DNA of 64,000 nucleotides from Brachyhypopomus gauderio. Its lineage: Eukaryota; Chordata; Actinopteri; Gymnotiformes; Hypopomidae. Below are positions 1 through 12,842 of the stretch, piece by piece. The notes beneath the pieces are model-generated. The model ran no database searches. It was not told the origin of the DNA and was given only the letters and a program-made list of their open reading frames with translations. The translations under genes were made by a program, and so were the position numbers. The DNA lies in the NCBI RefSeq assembly GCF_052324685.1, contig NC_135223.1, positions 20,360,822 to 20,424,821 on the forward strand. The letters run 5' to 3'. Numbering within the stretch: the first letter of the stretch is position 1; each line of letters opens with the position of its first letter.

Positions 1-1584
1 CTCCGTGACTCCTTCAGATCGCCAGAGTAACTAGAAAGCACATTTGGCACATACGTGTGCACTGGTTTTGTGTTGTTGCTTTATTGGTCTTTTGATTGTT
101 TATTTTTGCTGCAGCTCTCAAAAAATCTGAGCTGTCAAACAGACGGGGGTTTCTAAACATGGAACATTTCAACTCTGCTGACTTATCACAATTTATGTCA
201 ATTTCTACAGATTAAATCCAACTGGCCTCATGGTGGGTTGGTTTCACTCAAAATGAACTCCGCTGCACGAGGTTAAGTTGAAAAGGTCTCTCGGGGTGAA
301 AGGTGAAGGACCAGCTCGTCTGTGGCCTAATGGTACGCATTAAAGAAGTGAGCTCTAACCCGGCTCAGGGTGAAACGTTAGCTACGTCAAGGGAAACGTT
401 CAGTTAGTCAGCTCCAAGGATCAGAGGGTTCAGAAGGGTCACCAAAGGGGTAAGGCTCACTAAACAAACATTTTGGGTGCATTTCCCGAAAACTGTCCTA
501 GCATCAGTATCATGGTAACAAGCAGAGTCAATAACACTTTGGACCACTGAGCTGCTCTTAAAGCTATCTTGTTTTTGGGACGTTTCAGATCTGTTTCCAC
601 AGTATGCGTTTCAATCATTAGAGGATCCCATAAGCTTACATCAAAACCAAATCATCAACCACCATCCCATTATGGTATGCAAACACCCAGTATTGGACAG
701 CCAGAGTGGAGACCGAAGCCCTCTGAAGTGACCTTGCCCTGACCCCAGAACAGGGCATTCAGCAAGGCTCTTTAATGAAGTGCGCAGCCCCCCACTGCTG
801 CTGTCCTAAACACATGTGCAGGGGCTTTGATCAGCTCCGTAACAGGGGCAGGTAAAACACGGCCGGGGGCAAATCAAAGCGGCTCCTGGAGGGACGCGGG
901 AACAACGGGTCTCGGACGATAAGTCAACCGAGCTGAAGTGTGAGCGTGAGCTGCAAACCTCCAGCGCAACAGTGGTGGATGAAGAGCGGGCCGTTACAGG
1001 GCCAATCCCACAGTTGGCTAAGAACAAGTGCTTGACTGGCCAAATCACATCTCACACTCTTCACCTCTGAGCTGTGCGTATTTATGCCAGGACTTTTTGG
1101 TGCAATGACGCAAAGACTCCATGTGCAATTTTAATGTTCCGTTTAGACAGAGAAAACTTCCTACTGAATTATATTATAAAAACTGAAACGGACACTTGTC
1201 CAAGCTACTGAAATATGAGCTCTAGTTAACCAGATTCGCTCTTTGTAGAGACAATCGACTTCAAAGCTCCTGTTCTTAATTATGGCATTATAAAAAGAAA
1301 TAAATAAAGAGCGTAGATAATCAAGTGCAGACAGGGCATCCCGTGGAGAGCCAGGGTCCCGGACTCCGGCCCCTGGCCCTCGGGAGGGGGAGGTGCCCTC
1401 GGGAAGCCCTGGTAACGCCACACGGCTGGGGGATTCAAGCTGTGAGGTGACTCAAGCAGGATGTCAGGGCAGGTGCCTCTCACAGGTCCATAAAGCTACT
1501 AAAATGTCTCCAGATATCACGGGAACTCGATCAAGGGCAGCTGAAGGAGCAGGCGTGCCAGCAGAAGGACAAATGAGTTAGAGA

Positions 1585-1595
1585 GGGGCGGGGCC
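1585..1595. promoter_or_regulatory. GC box (Sp1/KLF-type motif)
   Basis: The sequence GGGGCGGGGCC matches the classical GC-box consensus and lies in a short G-rich stretch with a further GGGGAGGGGCC at 1612-1622. It is deep in eif3e intron 5, so a promoter role is uncertain. Confidence 0.35.
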
Positions 1596-3459
1596 AAGAG
1601 AGGGGAGGGGCCACGACATCATAGCGCCAGCAAACCAAGCGCTGAACACTGTTAATGAGGAAGCCTGTTAATGAGAAGAGGCATGAAGAAATATCTCAAA
1701 GTGCAAACCAAGTTTCCTGGAGAAAGTTTTTGGAGGAAACTGTACGCCGTGCCTATAAACACAGCACAGTGGAGGCAAGGAGCTGTATACTTACAGGGAG
1801 GGAAAATTGGAAAGTTTAAGTGACTTTCAAAGCAGAAACCTTATAAGACAGACCGGCGGAGGGGGAATGTGTTCGGTGGGGAGGGGACTACACCGCGTTG
1901 CCAATATAAAGGTCAACATTTCATTTCTAAAAGTGTTTGTTTTTTTTTCTTACTCATGCCCCCCCTCCCCAAAGTCCCTGCCTGCTAACTCTGGCAACGC
2001 TCCATGTCATTATGGCAGCGTTTTGCACACTGCCTGGCTTTCGGAACTGGCCATGCAAGAAGAGTTTCGATACCTGGGCTTTTCTAGCAGTTACCTTACG
2101 TTTCCACCGCTTCCCCAAACGGGCACATTTTCGCTGACTGACCAGCAACAATAAATTTACTGTGCTAGAGATCCGACACGACACTCAATCTCAGCATCCA
2201 ATCCCCGCATTAACCCACGATATGAATAAGTTGCTCTTTTTGCGCCGGACCCGCGCTGTAACTGGACCTCGGCTCTGGATTTTGCAAGCCTGGTTTCCTC
2301 TGTTAAATGACCGCATTTCCCACGTTAAATGAGTTCTGGAGCCTAACCTCTCCCATGCTAGGGTCCATCTGAGGGAACGGCAGGGCTGACGTGAACGAGG
2401 GAGAGCGTAGGAACAGACCGAGGGTGGAGACTGAGGATGGAGGCCGAGGGTGGAGGGGGCCAGGCCAGGTACTCTGTGAGAAAGGCGGTGTGATTAAAGC
2501 CAGTTCGGCGTGGCTTCGCCACATTCTCTTTGTTCTATAAATGAGGGTCAATGATATAATGGCTCGAAACCATCCTACAGGAGGAAGTATGCAAAATCAG
2601 AGCTTTTGAGCAATTTGGGTTTATTTATACTAAGCTGCAATGCCATAAACAATCTTGGTTGCTCAGTATCGAAGCCTCATCTACTCAAAGTGTTTGATGT
2701 GTGTAAAATGCAAAATGATGCCATTTCTCAAGCTCTCCAGAAGTGAGGAGTTTCTCTCATCATCTCTAACTTCTTTTGTCCGCTTGGAGTAAATGAGAAT
2801 GGCTTTGTAGCGCCATTCCAAAAGTCAATTGAGGGCAAAAAAGGTGAAAAACAGCTAAATAAAAGAAGCCTGACAGGCAGTGTTTACTGACGCCTGTGCT
2901 GCGTTGAGCGCCAATGCATGTTCTGTTTATTAGGATGCACAGTTAAGTCTAGAAACGAGAGAGATGAGAGGTGCCCGTCGCCCTAGTGTTTGTTTCACTG
3001 TAAGGCATCTGTGTGCAGTTTCTGAGTCAGATTCTAATGAGGAGGCTTTGTAACTGAATTTCAAATGGTTATTCAAACTACTTTAGACTGCAGCTAGACC
3101 TAGTATGTAAACTGTGTGGAGGTACGTGGTTCAAAACAGAGTTTTAACACGGGCCTCCTTAACACGAGCCTCCTGCTACTGCTACAAACCCCAAAGGGCA
3201 TTCGGGTAAACAAATAAGCAAAACAGCATGACAAGGATTTTCTAAACACAGTAAATACACAAGCACACCATTCGTTCAAAAAACCTGACGTTAGGCAACC
3301 ATCGCGGTCTTTGTTACGAAAGGTTTGCCTTTGCCCATAACACCATGACACGTTTCTCGGTCCAACACTAATGAATCATCACAGAGTGTGGCTCTGTCTG
3401 GCCGTCTGAATAATGAGCGCACATTACACGTGAGAAAGGCAGACTAAATGGCTCTGTGA

Positions 3460-3740
3460 GAAACGCTCGCCGCCGGCGGGGTCCGATAACTCGGCCGTGC
3501 GTGGGGCCCGCTGTGTGCTCCCAGCCCAGGGCCCCGCTTACAATGGGGGCCTCTCTCCCGGCGGTGTGGCCGGGTCTGTCCGGGAGGGGAGGCAGTAGCA
3601 GGTCGCACTGTGTCTATTCCCAGGCTTTCTGCCCACACCCCCACCCCACCCCCACCCCCACCACCCTCCGCCCGCTAGCCAGCGTCACATGGAGCCCTCT
3701 CCTTCGGACACTCTCGCGCGCAAGTTCATCTTTCACTCAT
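3460..3740. other. GC/CpG-rich patch in eif3e intron 5
   Basis: This stretch is clearly richer in CpG than the flanking AT-rich intron, with clusters such as CGCTCGCCGCCGGCGGGG and TCTCTCGGAC/TCGCGCGC-like steps. It may be a small intronic CpG island or enhancer. No conserved exon is visible. Confidence 0.35.
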
Positions 3741-3979
3741 TTCTGCAGGCAGTGGGAGAGAAACCACACACACCAGAGCCCGAGCAATGAGCCCTTTGTT
3801 TATTGAGGAAATAAGAAGTACGCATTTGTAACGTGGATACTGCCAGTACTCTCGGTGAACTGCAATTATCTTCCCCCACAAACCTACTTTGGTATTATCT
3901 GATTTCCAAAGTATTCCACTGGTGAAAATTATTTAATCCAAAGCCCTCAGTCTACCTCTGTCTAAATCTTTCACCAGAC

Positions 3980-4027
3980 GAAAACAAAACAAAACATAAA
4001 AAAACAACAAAACAAAACAAAACAAAA
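3980..4027. repeat. A-rich (AAAAC)n simple repeat
   Basis: Irregular copies of AAAAC/AAAACA, low complexity, inside eif3e intron 5. No element body is visible beside it. Confidence 0.7.
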
Positions 4028-5018
4028 AGTCATGCGACGGTTGGGGATTTCTAGAGGGGTTCCAAAGTAAAGTATCTCTGTGCCACATTTGTGTTTTGAC
4101 ATTTGAAAAACATTCAAAAGAATGTTAATCAACCGTAGAAGATTGCTTAAGGAAACGAATGTCATCATGAGTCCCACATGCCCCCAGAGATCTAGCTGTA
4201 CAACACACAATATCGAAGTACTACAAATTTAGGGAATCCCAAAAGAGCACGACTCTGGCCACAGGCACATAATTAATAATGCACTGAGAGCAACACTGCC
4301 AGGGAGCGGACTGTGCAAAATATGGCACATTTCATTTTATTTCAGTCAGATTATGAGTTTATGAAGTCTGCCTCCGAGCCCGTGACCCAGTGTAATCTCC
4401 AGGTCACGTCACCGGGTTCTTTTAGCATCAAGGACGCACGGAGGTTACAGGCCACAGCACTCAAGCAATTACCCATCAAGCACTTTTCTGGCCTCATCCG
4501 GAGTACAAAACTGTTGAAAAACTCAAGTTTTCCTACCAAACAAATTAGGTAATGGATAGTTTGACTTTTGTTTTCATAGTACAGAGAGATACAGCACTGG
4601 TTGGTCCTGTTTTTAGGACTCCTACCTGTGAGAGAAAAGAATCCATTCATCACTGACTTCATTCATAAAAATTAAACTTTAAGTGCATGCGTAATACTCA
4701 TAACTAAGACCACTTGGCACTGTCCAGTGCTGAAAACCAACAACATAAAGAAAATTTATTTCCCCAAAGAAATTAATGTGTTTCCTTAATTAGCACTCAC
4801 AAAGGAACCCTTCATCAAAATAAAACTATTTGTCCATTAGACAAGGACTTACAGTGGACACACGTAATTACAACACTGTGAAAAAGAAAAGTAGCAGCCA
4901 ACTTATTCAGGGTCATTATTACCACACCACAGTCCCTTTGGTCAAAATGGCCTACTCAGACAGCATCACATCAGTGAAATAGAGTCCATTAAAGCTGTAT
5001 GTATGATTCGAGACCTAC

Positions 5019-5123
5019 CAGGACCCTGAAGAAGTAGAGGTATTCCGCAGCTCCAGAGTAATTCCCACACTCGTACTGGAACTTGGCGTATCTGTACAGG
5101 GTGTCCAAATACTCCTGACGGAA
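5019..5123 (-). CDS. eif3e: eif3e coding exon 5
   Basis: The acceptor CTCTCTGCAG is followed by TTC CGT CAG GAG TAT TTG, 35 codons in phase 0, with donor GTAGGT after CTG. It encodes [20 protein letters not shown] and then [15 protein letters not shown], matching vertebrate eIF3e. The next exon should begin VPATDRN and was not found between 1 and 5018, so it lies outside the window. Confidence 0.95.
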
Positions 5124-8100
5124 CTGCAGAGAGAAGTAAGAGGGGTCAGAGAAAGACCATTGGCATCTTAAGCTGTCCCTGACTGTCCTTACATATATAA
5201 ATCATGTTATTTTAAGGCATTCCTCAAGGGCAGCAAACGCTGAAGACAGGACTAAGTTATAGGGGCTTCCTCAACAGCATGCTTGGGAAGAGACCAAGCC
5301 TGTCAGAACGTTTGAGAACTGGGAGCTCACAGCACGCGTGCCACTCCTCACTTCCCGGCAAGAGGCGGACATGCGAGCTGGAGGTTAGGGGCGTGAGCCC
5401 ACGAGCAGAAGAGCCCAAGAGCATGTGGCCCTTCAGGGGCCCAGCTGGAGGGCTGTAAATGCACATAGCCCCTGCATTAGCGCAGTACAGGCCCTGGGGC
5501 CTGTGAATTGAGGTACACTGAGGACAGGCCCCAGGTCAGTGGGATGCCGGGCTGAGGGGGGAGTGCCGTCCCGTCAAATATAGAATCCCCAAGCATTTTT
5601 GCGGCCAGATCCATGGGTCCCGAGCTGTTTAGTTTATTCTTAACAATTCACCACAGAAAGTAAATGTCCGCAGAAATTTCTGCAAGCCATAAAAACCACG
5701 AAAATGAGTTAAGGTTTTGGGAAGTCATTTAACGTCTCCAAGCTCAGTGCTGCCCCTCCCACTGGCCCCCCAAAACAAGGCTGGGTTCACAGAGGAGTCA
5801 TGAGAATTCCACAGAGGAGACAGTGGAGTTACTTACACCATGCTTCTCAGCCAAGTAGTCAAACAGCATACGCCCGTCCCTGGAACAGAGGGGAAGAAAA
5901 GCCTTCTGTGGTGAGCAAGGCCTTTTTAGAGGTTACGGCAATTTCTTGTTGTTGTAATCAGCTTAAGGAACTTTTCTTTTAGTATAAGAGAGAAAACAGG
6001 AAAATTAATTAATTAATCAAAGTCTTCAGACTGCATAATTTATATTACAAAGATCATTGCCTCAAAGTCAAAATGAACATGCATAAAAACTAGAAGTGAA
6101 AATGACACAAAGGCAAGTGGCAGAAAATGGCAGCAACCCAGCTGGCTGGCCCGAGCGAGGAGCTGCTGCCGCTCGCGTGACTGGCCAATCCGGGACTTGT
6201 AGCAGATGAAGAGGTAGAGGGGCTGGTAACCATGTTTTCTGAACCCCCACCCGCACCAAATGTGGCCGGCTACTGACGAAACCCTGCGCCACTGCACACA
6301 CCAGACAGAAAGAGGAGGTGGCGAGTTTATTTTATTTGAGGGGAGTTTCAAAGGCTGTTTATAAAGGCTCCTGTTGCACTGCTCCTGTGAAATTATACCG
6401 TCATCCAACAGATGCAGGAACGCTGTGCAGACAACACACACACCTACTGGCCATGGGAATCTTAGATCCAACTTCCAGCCTTCACGGCCACAGAGCCTTC
6501 ATGCCTAACTTATTTGCCAGCTCATGTCAGCCCGTGTGCGGGTGTGAAATAGCAGGAGAGACCATAGACCTCCAGTCAATCTGCTGCCGGCAGCTTGACC
6601 TTAAGACAGTGATCCCAAGACAGCATCAGCCTCCCAATGGTGGTAAAGGTGCTGCAGCAGAATGGGGGGAAACCACAGTCCTCAGCAGTATATCACAACT
6701 AATCTATCCATCCATCCATCCATCATATGGGCCCTAGTGCACATCTCACCACTAGGCCACTTGCTTAACAAGATCAGCTCTGAATGACAGCCTGTCCTAT
6801 AGCTGGCTCAAGCATAGGTAGACACACACACAAATGACTGAGTGGACACAAAAACACAGCAATTAGCTCACAGAAACAAAGAAATACAAGTCCTGTTCCA
6901 TGTTTTCTTGCTGCCTTTCAACTTGTAAAACACCAGACACCAAAAATGTCCCCTTGAAACCCTAAATATTCAGATCGAAGAAGTAAACCTCAAAGGCTCC
7001 TCGTTAATTAGGAGCAGACAAGCGTCTGAGCAGTTTAATTAAAACTGCGTCCGCTTCTTAAGCCGCAGTTTAATCCTCGATGGCGATAAACGTGTTTTGG
7101 AGAAACGAAAAGCAAAAAGATGTCTACTGCGCCTACCACCTACCAAGGTACCTCACAAGAGGCAGAGAGGCAGCCCACAAACTTCCATTTGGCACAATTT
7201 CCTGAGAAAATACAGGCCAAAGGAAACAAAGTGACTCATTGTATCAGGTTCAAAACAAGACTGAATGAACCACTGCTTGTGTTGCACACATGGAAAAAAA
7301 AAGAGCCGTACTGAACAGTGACTGCATCATGTTACAGATGGGCAAGGACAAAACTTGTCCACTGCTCCATGGTTTCTCCATGTGAACAAGAAGCACTGAC
7401 AAACAACTCCAGCAGTCTCCCTTACCTTAGGACTGCAAACAAAAAGAGGGTCAGATGACTATAGGAAAGTCACCAAAAATGAAGCAGCGCATCAAATGAC
7501 CAAAATGACTCATTTAAAAATATGAATAATAACCTGATCAGATGCAGTCATGTTCAACATATTGCAAAATAAGAAAAATCCCAGAGCAAACAAAATAAAA
7601 TGAGATATGAGACAACCATTATACAGGAAAGCATTTATCAAAGCCCAATAAATAAACAAAAAAGCCAAATAACCCGTAGTGTCTTTACTAACCCTAATAC
7701 TATACAAGCCATGGACATGTCTGTCTCTGAGGTTTTAAATTTAGTGTGCTGTGCTGGTCCAAGGACAATACTGCACTGATTTATAAAACTCATACAATAA
7801 ATGTTCCATAATACCTAAAAGAAATTCTAATAAATTTTGCAACCAAACAAAAATCTGCCTGACTGCAAACTGACAGGACTGGTTGTTGGCGTGATGGGTC
7901 AAGGTGGTTTTAGAAATAAGTACACTTCATAAAATAGACATGTTTCTTTCAAACTTGAGATCAGCTGATGGACAGAACAGTCACTGATAAACCAAAGACC
8001 ATCCTGTCAAAGACCTAAGAAAAGAATAAACAGGAGTTTAACCAAATATTTTAATTATGGAAAAGTCAGGCAAGTCAAGTTATGGCACCAAAAAAATACA

Positions 8101-10125
8101 TCCCCAGGTTCTACTTGTGTGTTGTATAAGCTGGAAAACTGAAATCATTAGTGAGTGCAATTCAGAGGCCAATTCCAATCTCACATGATTTTGACTGCAA
8201 AACTCAGCTAACAACCACCATCAATGCACCTTAACTAAAAGCAGCTGTCAAATGGATGCTTCACTGTACATTAAAAACCAACAGCTGTTCATACAGTAAG
8301 AAAAGTTGTTTAAAAATAAAGATTTAACAAAATAAACATTGTAAATGTATGCATATATGAATTATTACTATTGCTGTTATTACTGCATAATATCTATAAA
8401 TTTGCAGAATTAAACCACACAGGCATTATAAGAGCATAAATTCAAACTATGTCTATTGGGAATATTTCAGTTGCTTTAAGGAAAATTGTGGGGAAAGATC
8501 AGACAAAATAACCATGCTCAATTACGGATGAATAAATTCTGAAAATATTAAAACACGACTGTAAATCTGTCATAATCCTTCTGACTGTGCAGCATCCCAG
8601 AGACTCATAAATGACTTAACCAGAGTCTGAATGTTTCTGCTTTCCACTGGAACCTGAACTGTTGTTTGTCTTTGTCAGTACAATTTAGTATACTCAGATA
8701 TAAACCATTCACAAAATAAACTTCCTTGTGATTACTCTTCAATTTCTTCACCTGGAAAACAAGTTCTAACATTTCTCATCATTGATGCAACAGAAGCCTG
8801 CTAATGAACCCAAATGCACTATTTGAAACAGGGACGAGCCTAAAGTGTAAGATTTCTAGTCTAGTCTAGTCTAATCCCCCAGGTTTTTTAACTATATTTG
8901 GGAAGACGTTTACAAATTAGTATCTTTCAATGTTGAAATCTCTCTTAAATCTAAAAGCTAATTTTTAAATAAAACTACTAGCAAGCCATCTAAACCTCTA
9001 CCTTTTGGAGTTATTATTGTCTAGGCAAATACAATTTTCAAAACAGGATTTTGCAATCACTAAATTAACTACGAATGAAAGAAACAGGACAGATTATGGA
9101 TTTAAGGTGCATAATTCTATACACGAAAACAGTTACAAAAATTGCTTTAAAGCATCAATAAACAATTGATGCAAAAGCAATCAATATACACACACACACA
9201 CAAACAAATAAATATAAAGATTGTGGAGTTGTAAGATGCATCACATGCATGCTTGTCTGCAGCATCACTAACCTCGTTGACTGCATTTGTCTGGTGGTCT
9301 CTGGGTCCTCAAACATTTTAACAATAGGCTCCGTCTCAGACTGAAGTTGTTTGAGCTGAGCTACTACTGCTGTCCTCTTCTCTCTCAGGGCTGAAAAACA
9401 TGGGACAAACTGAATCGTAAATTCACTTCAATTCAACTGAAAATCTCATTGTGTATTACAATAAGATCACAAGAAAGTCTTAGTCATCACTAAGGATGGT
9501 TCTGTTGTACCAGTATACTTTAATATATAATATATATGCAGCTCACAGTTTGGTATTTCCTTGTCAAGGAACAAACTCTTGTAGACGTCCATGGCGAAGT
9601 CCACCATGTTGGTCTCACTGAGAAGATCAAGCTTCCCGTGTAGAAGCTCAGTCTCATTATATATCTGTTAAGGAGGGGAATGTAAATAGCATTATTCAGA
9701 GAGAATAGAGAGATTCAATCAGATGGCCCAGCACAGTAACACGGTACGATAGCTGTATACACGATAACGCATGCTTACACTGTGTTGCTAAAGTATGGGT
9801 AATTACCATTTAGTTAGCTATTCAAAAACGTTTCTTTGAGTTTATTAACGTAATCTCAGAAGGTTTTGCGAACTGCAAAGACATCATACAAGTTTACAGC
9901 CTGTCAGCAAGAGAACCAGTTATGGCTCAACAGGACCGCACACGTGCCAAGGAAATAAACGCTTCGATCGCATCGGTTTCTGACATGAGCAACTTCTAAT
10001 TCAAGTCTTCGAATTGAAATGCGATTTGTATGTACCTCTTTAACAGACAGGAATTCCAACAATGGAAAAACAAGATGTCTATCCAAAAATTGAGCAATTT
10101 TGGTAGTTAGGTCGTACTCCGCCAT
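5019..10125 (-). CDS. eif3e: eif3e, eukaryotic translation initiation factor 3 subunit e (5' five coding exons; gene runs off the left edge)
   Basis: eIF3e is a subunit of the eIF3 complex, which binds the 40S ribosomal subunit and promotes mRNA recruitment in the cytoplasm. The protein starts [20 protein letters not shown] and continues as the eIF3e N-terminal domain, including the conserved stretches around [18 protein letters not shown] and [20 protein letters not shown]. Five exons (90, 118, 118, 43 and 105 nt) join in frame to 158 codons of a protein that is about 445 residues in vertebrates. The C-terminal PCI domain is not in the window. The ATG is at 10125-10123, in a good context (A at -3, G at +4). 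Exon 2 differs from the human sequence I recall more than exons 3-5 do. The gene is divergent from emc2 9.2 kb away, as in human. I saw no sign of exons 6 onward in 1-5018. Identification is by recognition of the protein, not a database search. Confidence 0.95.
5837..5879 (-). CDS. eif3e: eif3e coding exon 4
   Basis: A short 43-nt exon encoding the end of an Arg codon plus [14 protein letters not shown]. It has an acceptor TTCCAG and a strong donor GTAAGT. It is separated from exon 3 by a 3.4-kb intron. The vertebrate sequence reads [14 protein letters not shown], so the identity is clear despite the small size. Confidence 0.93.
5880..9272. other. eif3e intron 3, nothing else recognised
   Basis: AT-rich sequence between exons 3 and 4. 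It holds short simple repeats: (CCAT)n near 6704-6724, CTAGT repeats near 8861-8872 and a short (CA)n near 9187-9201. I see no further gene. Confidence 0.6.
9273..9390 (-). CDS. eif3e: eif3e coding exon 3
   Basis: The acceptor TTTTTCAG is followed by CC CTG AGA GAG AAG AGG, and the exon ends before donor GTTAGT. It encodes [20 protein letters not shown] and then [18 protein letters not shown], a nearly invariant part of eIF3e. It ends in phase 2, completing an arginine codon with exon 4. Confidence 0.95.
9547..9664 (-). CDS. eif3e: eif3e coding exon 2
   Basis: The acceptor ...TAACAG precedes ATA TAT AAT GAG, and the exon ends before donor GTGAGC. It encodes [20 protein letters not shown] onward to EIPN plus one base. 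Known orthologues read [20 protein letters not shown] here (recalled), so the exon carries several substitutions. It appears one residue longer than human near [11 protein letters not shown]. Confidence 0.93.
10036..10125 (-). CDS. eif3e: eif3e coding exon 1
   Basis: Thirty codons, MAEYDLTT to FLSVKE, ending in phase 0 at donor GTACAT (10035-10030). The start was chosen because it matches the universal eIF3e N terminus. An in-frame GTG nine bases upstream is not used in known orthologues. The core ATGGCGGAG at the start resembles the YY1-type element often found over start codons of housekeeping genes (inference). Confidence 0.95.
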
Positions 10126-12104
10126 GTTGGTCACGGAAAAGGATCTGATTCAAAACGACGAAGCTTTATTCGTCTTCTGCGCGTTTACAGTTTCAACGCG
10201 TCGGATGGTTTAGTTTTGGAGGGGCAAAAGGATGTAAGAGGTGAAGTGTAAAATTAATCAATTAATGAAATATCAATGCACCTCAAACAGAAACGGGCTT
10301 TAATGTGTTTGATGTGGATGTGGCGGCTTTTCGCATGCAGATTGTAAAATCAGATTCTCTAAAACCAGGAGAGACTAATATGAATTATTATTCATAATTG
10401 TGTACCTGGTAAAACATGGAACAGTGTTTGTAAGTGCTCTGCGGTTTAAATAAATGTTCACATTTCAGATGCTGGTGCCCCCCCCCAAAAAAATAAAAAT
10501 AAAAATAAAAAATAAAATAAATAAAAATAAAATTAAATAATAATTATAAAAATGTATAAGCCTACGCTATGCTATTCATATTGTTTTGTGTTGTTTTCCG
10601 TTATCCTCTGATTGTTATGACATGTTTATATAATTCTCTGCTGTAATGACCAAGTTTAGTCTTAATAAATGTCTATGCAGTCTTTATTACATTTTATTGG
10701 GAAGCATAATAATGAGTAATACATGTTGAGCTTACTTCACAAAATATGTAAATATTGAGGAAAATGGCCAAACTTTACATGGTTCATAAATGTATACTTT
10801 CAACTTACATGCGACTGATGAAACTGTTGAAGAGACAAACATCAAAAAAGGGAAACATAGAGGCTTTTTCCTAATTTTTGCAACTGTCTCATAAAGATGG
10901 CCATGTGCTAGCCATCCCCTGCTCTGAAGAGTGAGTATGGACCATCTGTAATAGGTTCCACTACTCCTAGTATATTGTCTTGATGACCACACAGGAACAA
11001 TTTGTCTCTTGTTACAGTGAACTCTCCTTCTGACGTAAGACTTCAGGTAGAAATAAATCATAAACACATAGTAGCTACCATGGCCGGTTCTGTTTTACTG
11101 GGTGTCTTGACAGAGACATACAGCCAAATGACAGAGAACTCTTGAACTCTTCCCTCATTAGAAAGCCTGTTTTTGTTCTATTATTTCTGGTATGAACTGT
11201 TTCTTTTCAGTTTTAATGGCCTATTTAAAACAGACTTTGGTCATGCTTAATATCCCAAAACTTTGACATTTTGTAAAACAACAAAAAAAATCCACAATAA
11301 CGCAAATTAAAAACTGCACAAATATATGTGTTGTTTTTGGACCATATCACTGGAACTACATTGTGCTACACAAAAAACTAGTAAATTTGCAAAGAAATGT
11401 TAATATATAATTTGCTTTAACATGAAAGTAAATTTTTCAAATTTAATAAAACTACTACATCATAACAGTTTTTACATTTGATGGCTTGAAATCCTTCAGC
11501 TAGCCTGCTAGCATACCCAAAAGAAAGAAACACTTTCCATAAGCTGATAAACATCAACAGGACACTGCAAGAGAATTTCTCAAATTATACCAATCCACTG
11601 AATATATTCTGTTAAGTTACTATAAACTTTATTCTAAACAATATTATTATCTAGCGTATAAATGACACACTACCTAATCATAATCATTTCCTTTGAAGTA
11701 TGTTGCTCAGCAGTGGTTGTGGTTGGTAAAACAGCAAACAGAAAAAGAATAATAAAAGTTTTTTTTTGGTAAAATATATTTTGCTAACTTTATATTTTCA
11801 AAATTGGAATGAACGAACAAACACTTACAAAATGTTTTAGGGAAGGAGCAAGCTTGGTGAGGTACTCTGTACATTTTAGCCAATGAATATATTGAACCAA
11901 TAGGCTAAATGCTATACAAAACACTTACATTCAGCAAATCTTGCTTAAACTAGATTTTCCTGCTTTCTCCCCTTTCAACCATGCAAGTTGTTTCAATTAA
12001 TGTGCCACTAAAACGAGAGCATGCTGCACCCCCAAAAGAACTTCTCAAAACAAACCTTCAGCTGTTAGCTACAGAGAAAAAAAGAAATAAAAGCAGGACA
12101 GTTG
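10126..12104. other. intergenic region upstream of eif3e
   Basis: The first ~100 bases upstream of the eif3e ATG are moderately CpG-containing and probably hold its 5' UTR and promoter. The rest is AT-rich. A low-complexity AAATAAA/AAAAT tract spans about 10482-10550. No coding exon was recognised. Confidence 0.55.
10482..10550. repeat. A-rich low-complexity tract (AAAAT/AAATA)n
   Basis: A C-run followed by iterated AAAAT and AAATA units on the plus strand, upstream of eif3e. It could be the decayed tail of a retroposed element, but no body was recognised. Confidence 0.65.
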
Positions 12105-12116
12105 TAGTTTAACATC

Positions 12117-12129
12117 TTTAATGTTTATT
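12117..12129 (-). terminator. polyadenylation signal pair (AATAAA / ATTAAA) of the candidate minus-strand transcript
   Basis: On the minus strand AATAAA lies at 12129-12124 and ATTAAA at 12122-12117, about 720 bases downstream of the small-ORF stop. Such hexamers are common by chance in AT-rich DNA. Confidence 0.35.
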
Positions 12130-12842
12130 TTCTTATAGGAATTGTAGAAATTTCATTTAAAGAAACTTGTCAGAGTGCTGTGATCCAAACTGACACTCTA
12201 TCTAATGATTAGGAACACTTTAAATCATGCCACATTACTCTTCACACTTATAGACCCTGACAGCAAACTGCACATAAAATCCAATGCCTAGCAGAGGTCA
12301 CTCAAAATTCTTTGCAGATGGAGTCTCAGAACTAAGGAAAAGGTGAATTCTGTGATCCTTGACAGAAATGGGACAAGGAACTGTCATACAAAAACACTTT
12401 CGGTGTGTTGCACTAATGCTTTATGTCATCCTCAGTCATAGCCATTTAAGGAAGGAAACTTTTTATATAGACTCATATTTAATTGTATCTTGGTTGCTGC
12501 TAAGAGAAAACCATAAATAACTGAATAAGATGATTAATATGTTGACGTTCCACTGAGGGAAATATACTTATATTGCTGCAGTAAATAAGAGATCTGTCTG
12601 TGTTTGTAATTTGAAGAAGGTAGCGGCCCCAGGTTCCTTTGGCCTTCTATAACTCAGCATCTTGAAAGAACTTATTCAAATTTTACTTTTTATAAGTTCA
12701 TTTGACTAAGAACCTACTGAATGAACTCACGGTGCTTGCTATAAGATTCCCAGTAAAAACATAACAAATCAATTTCATCCAAGAACACGACAATTAGTAT
12801 TATTTTAAAATACCCTCCTTGATATTTTTGGACATGGATGGT

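Larger units (their letters stand above)
1..5018. other. eif3e intron 5 (partial), no coding exon found
   Basis: I searched the minus strand for the expected eif3e continuation (VPATDRN..., then SSLWGKLASEIL) and found none. The stretch contains a Sp1-type GC box (GGGGCGGGGCC, 1585-1595), a GC- and CpG-rich patch at about 3460-3740, a C/A-rich run at 3637-3670 and an A-rich AAAAC tract at about 3980-4027. No RNA gene or mobile element could be supported. Confidence 0.7.

Noticed and set aside
7424..7434. A 7-nt microexon of eif3e (acceptor TTTGCAG, donor GTAAGG on the minus strand)
   Set aside because: Exons 3 and 4 join in frame with the conserved sequence without it. Inserting 7 nt would break the frame.
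10126..10134. An upstream GTG start for eif3e adding three residues
   Set aside because: The conserved eIF3e N terminus begins at the ATG at 10125, which has a good initiation context.
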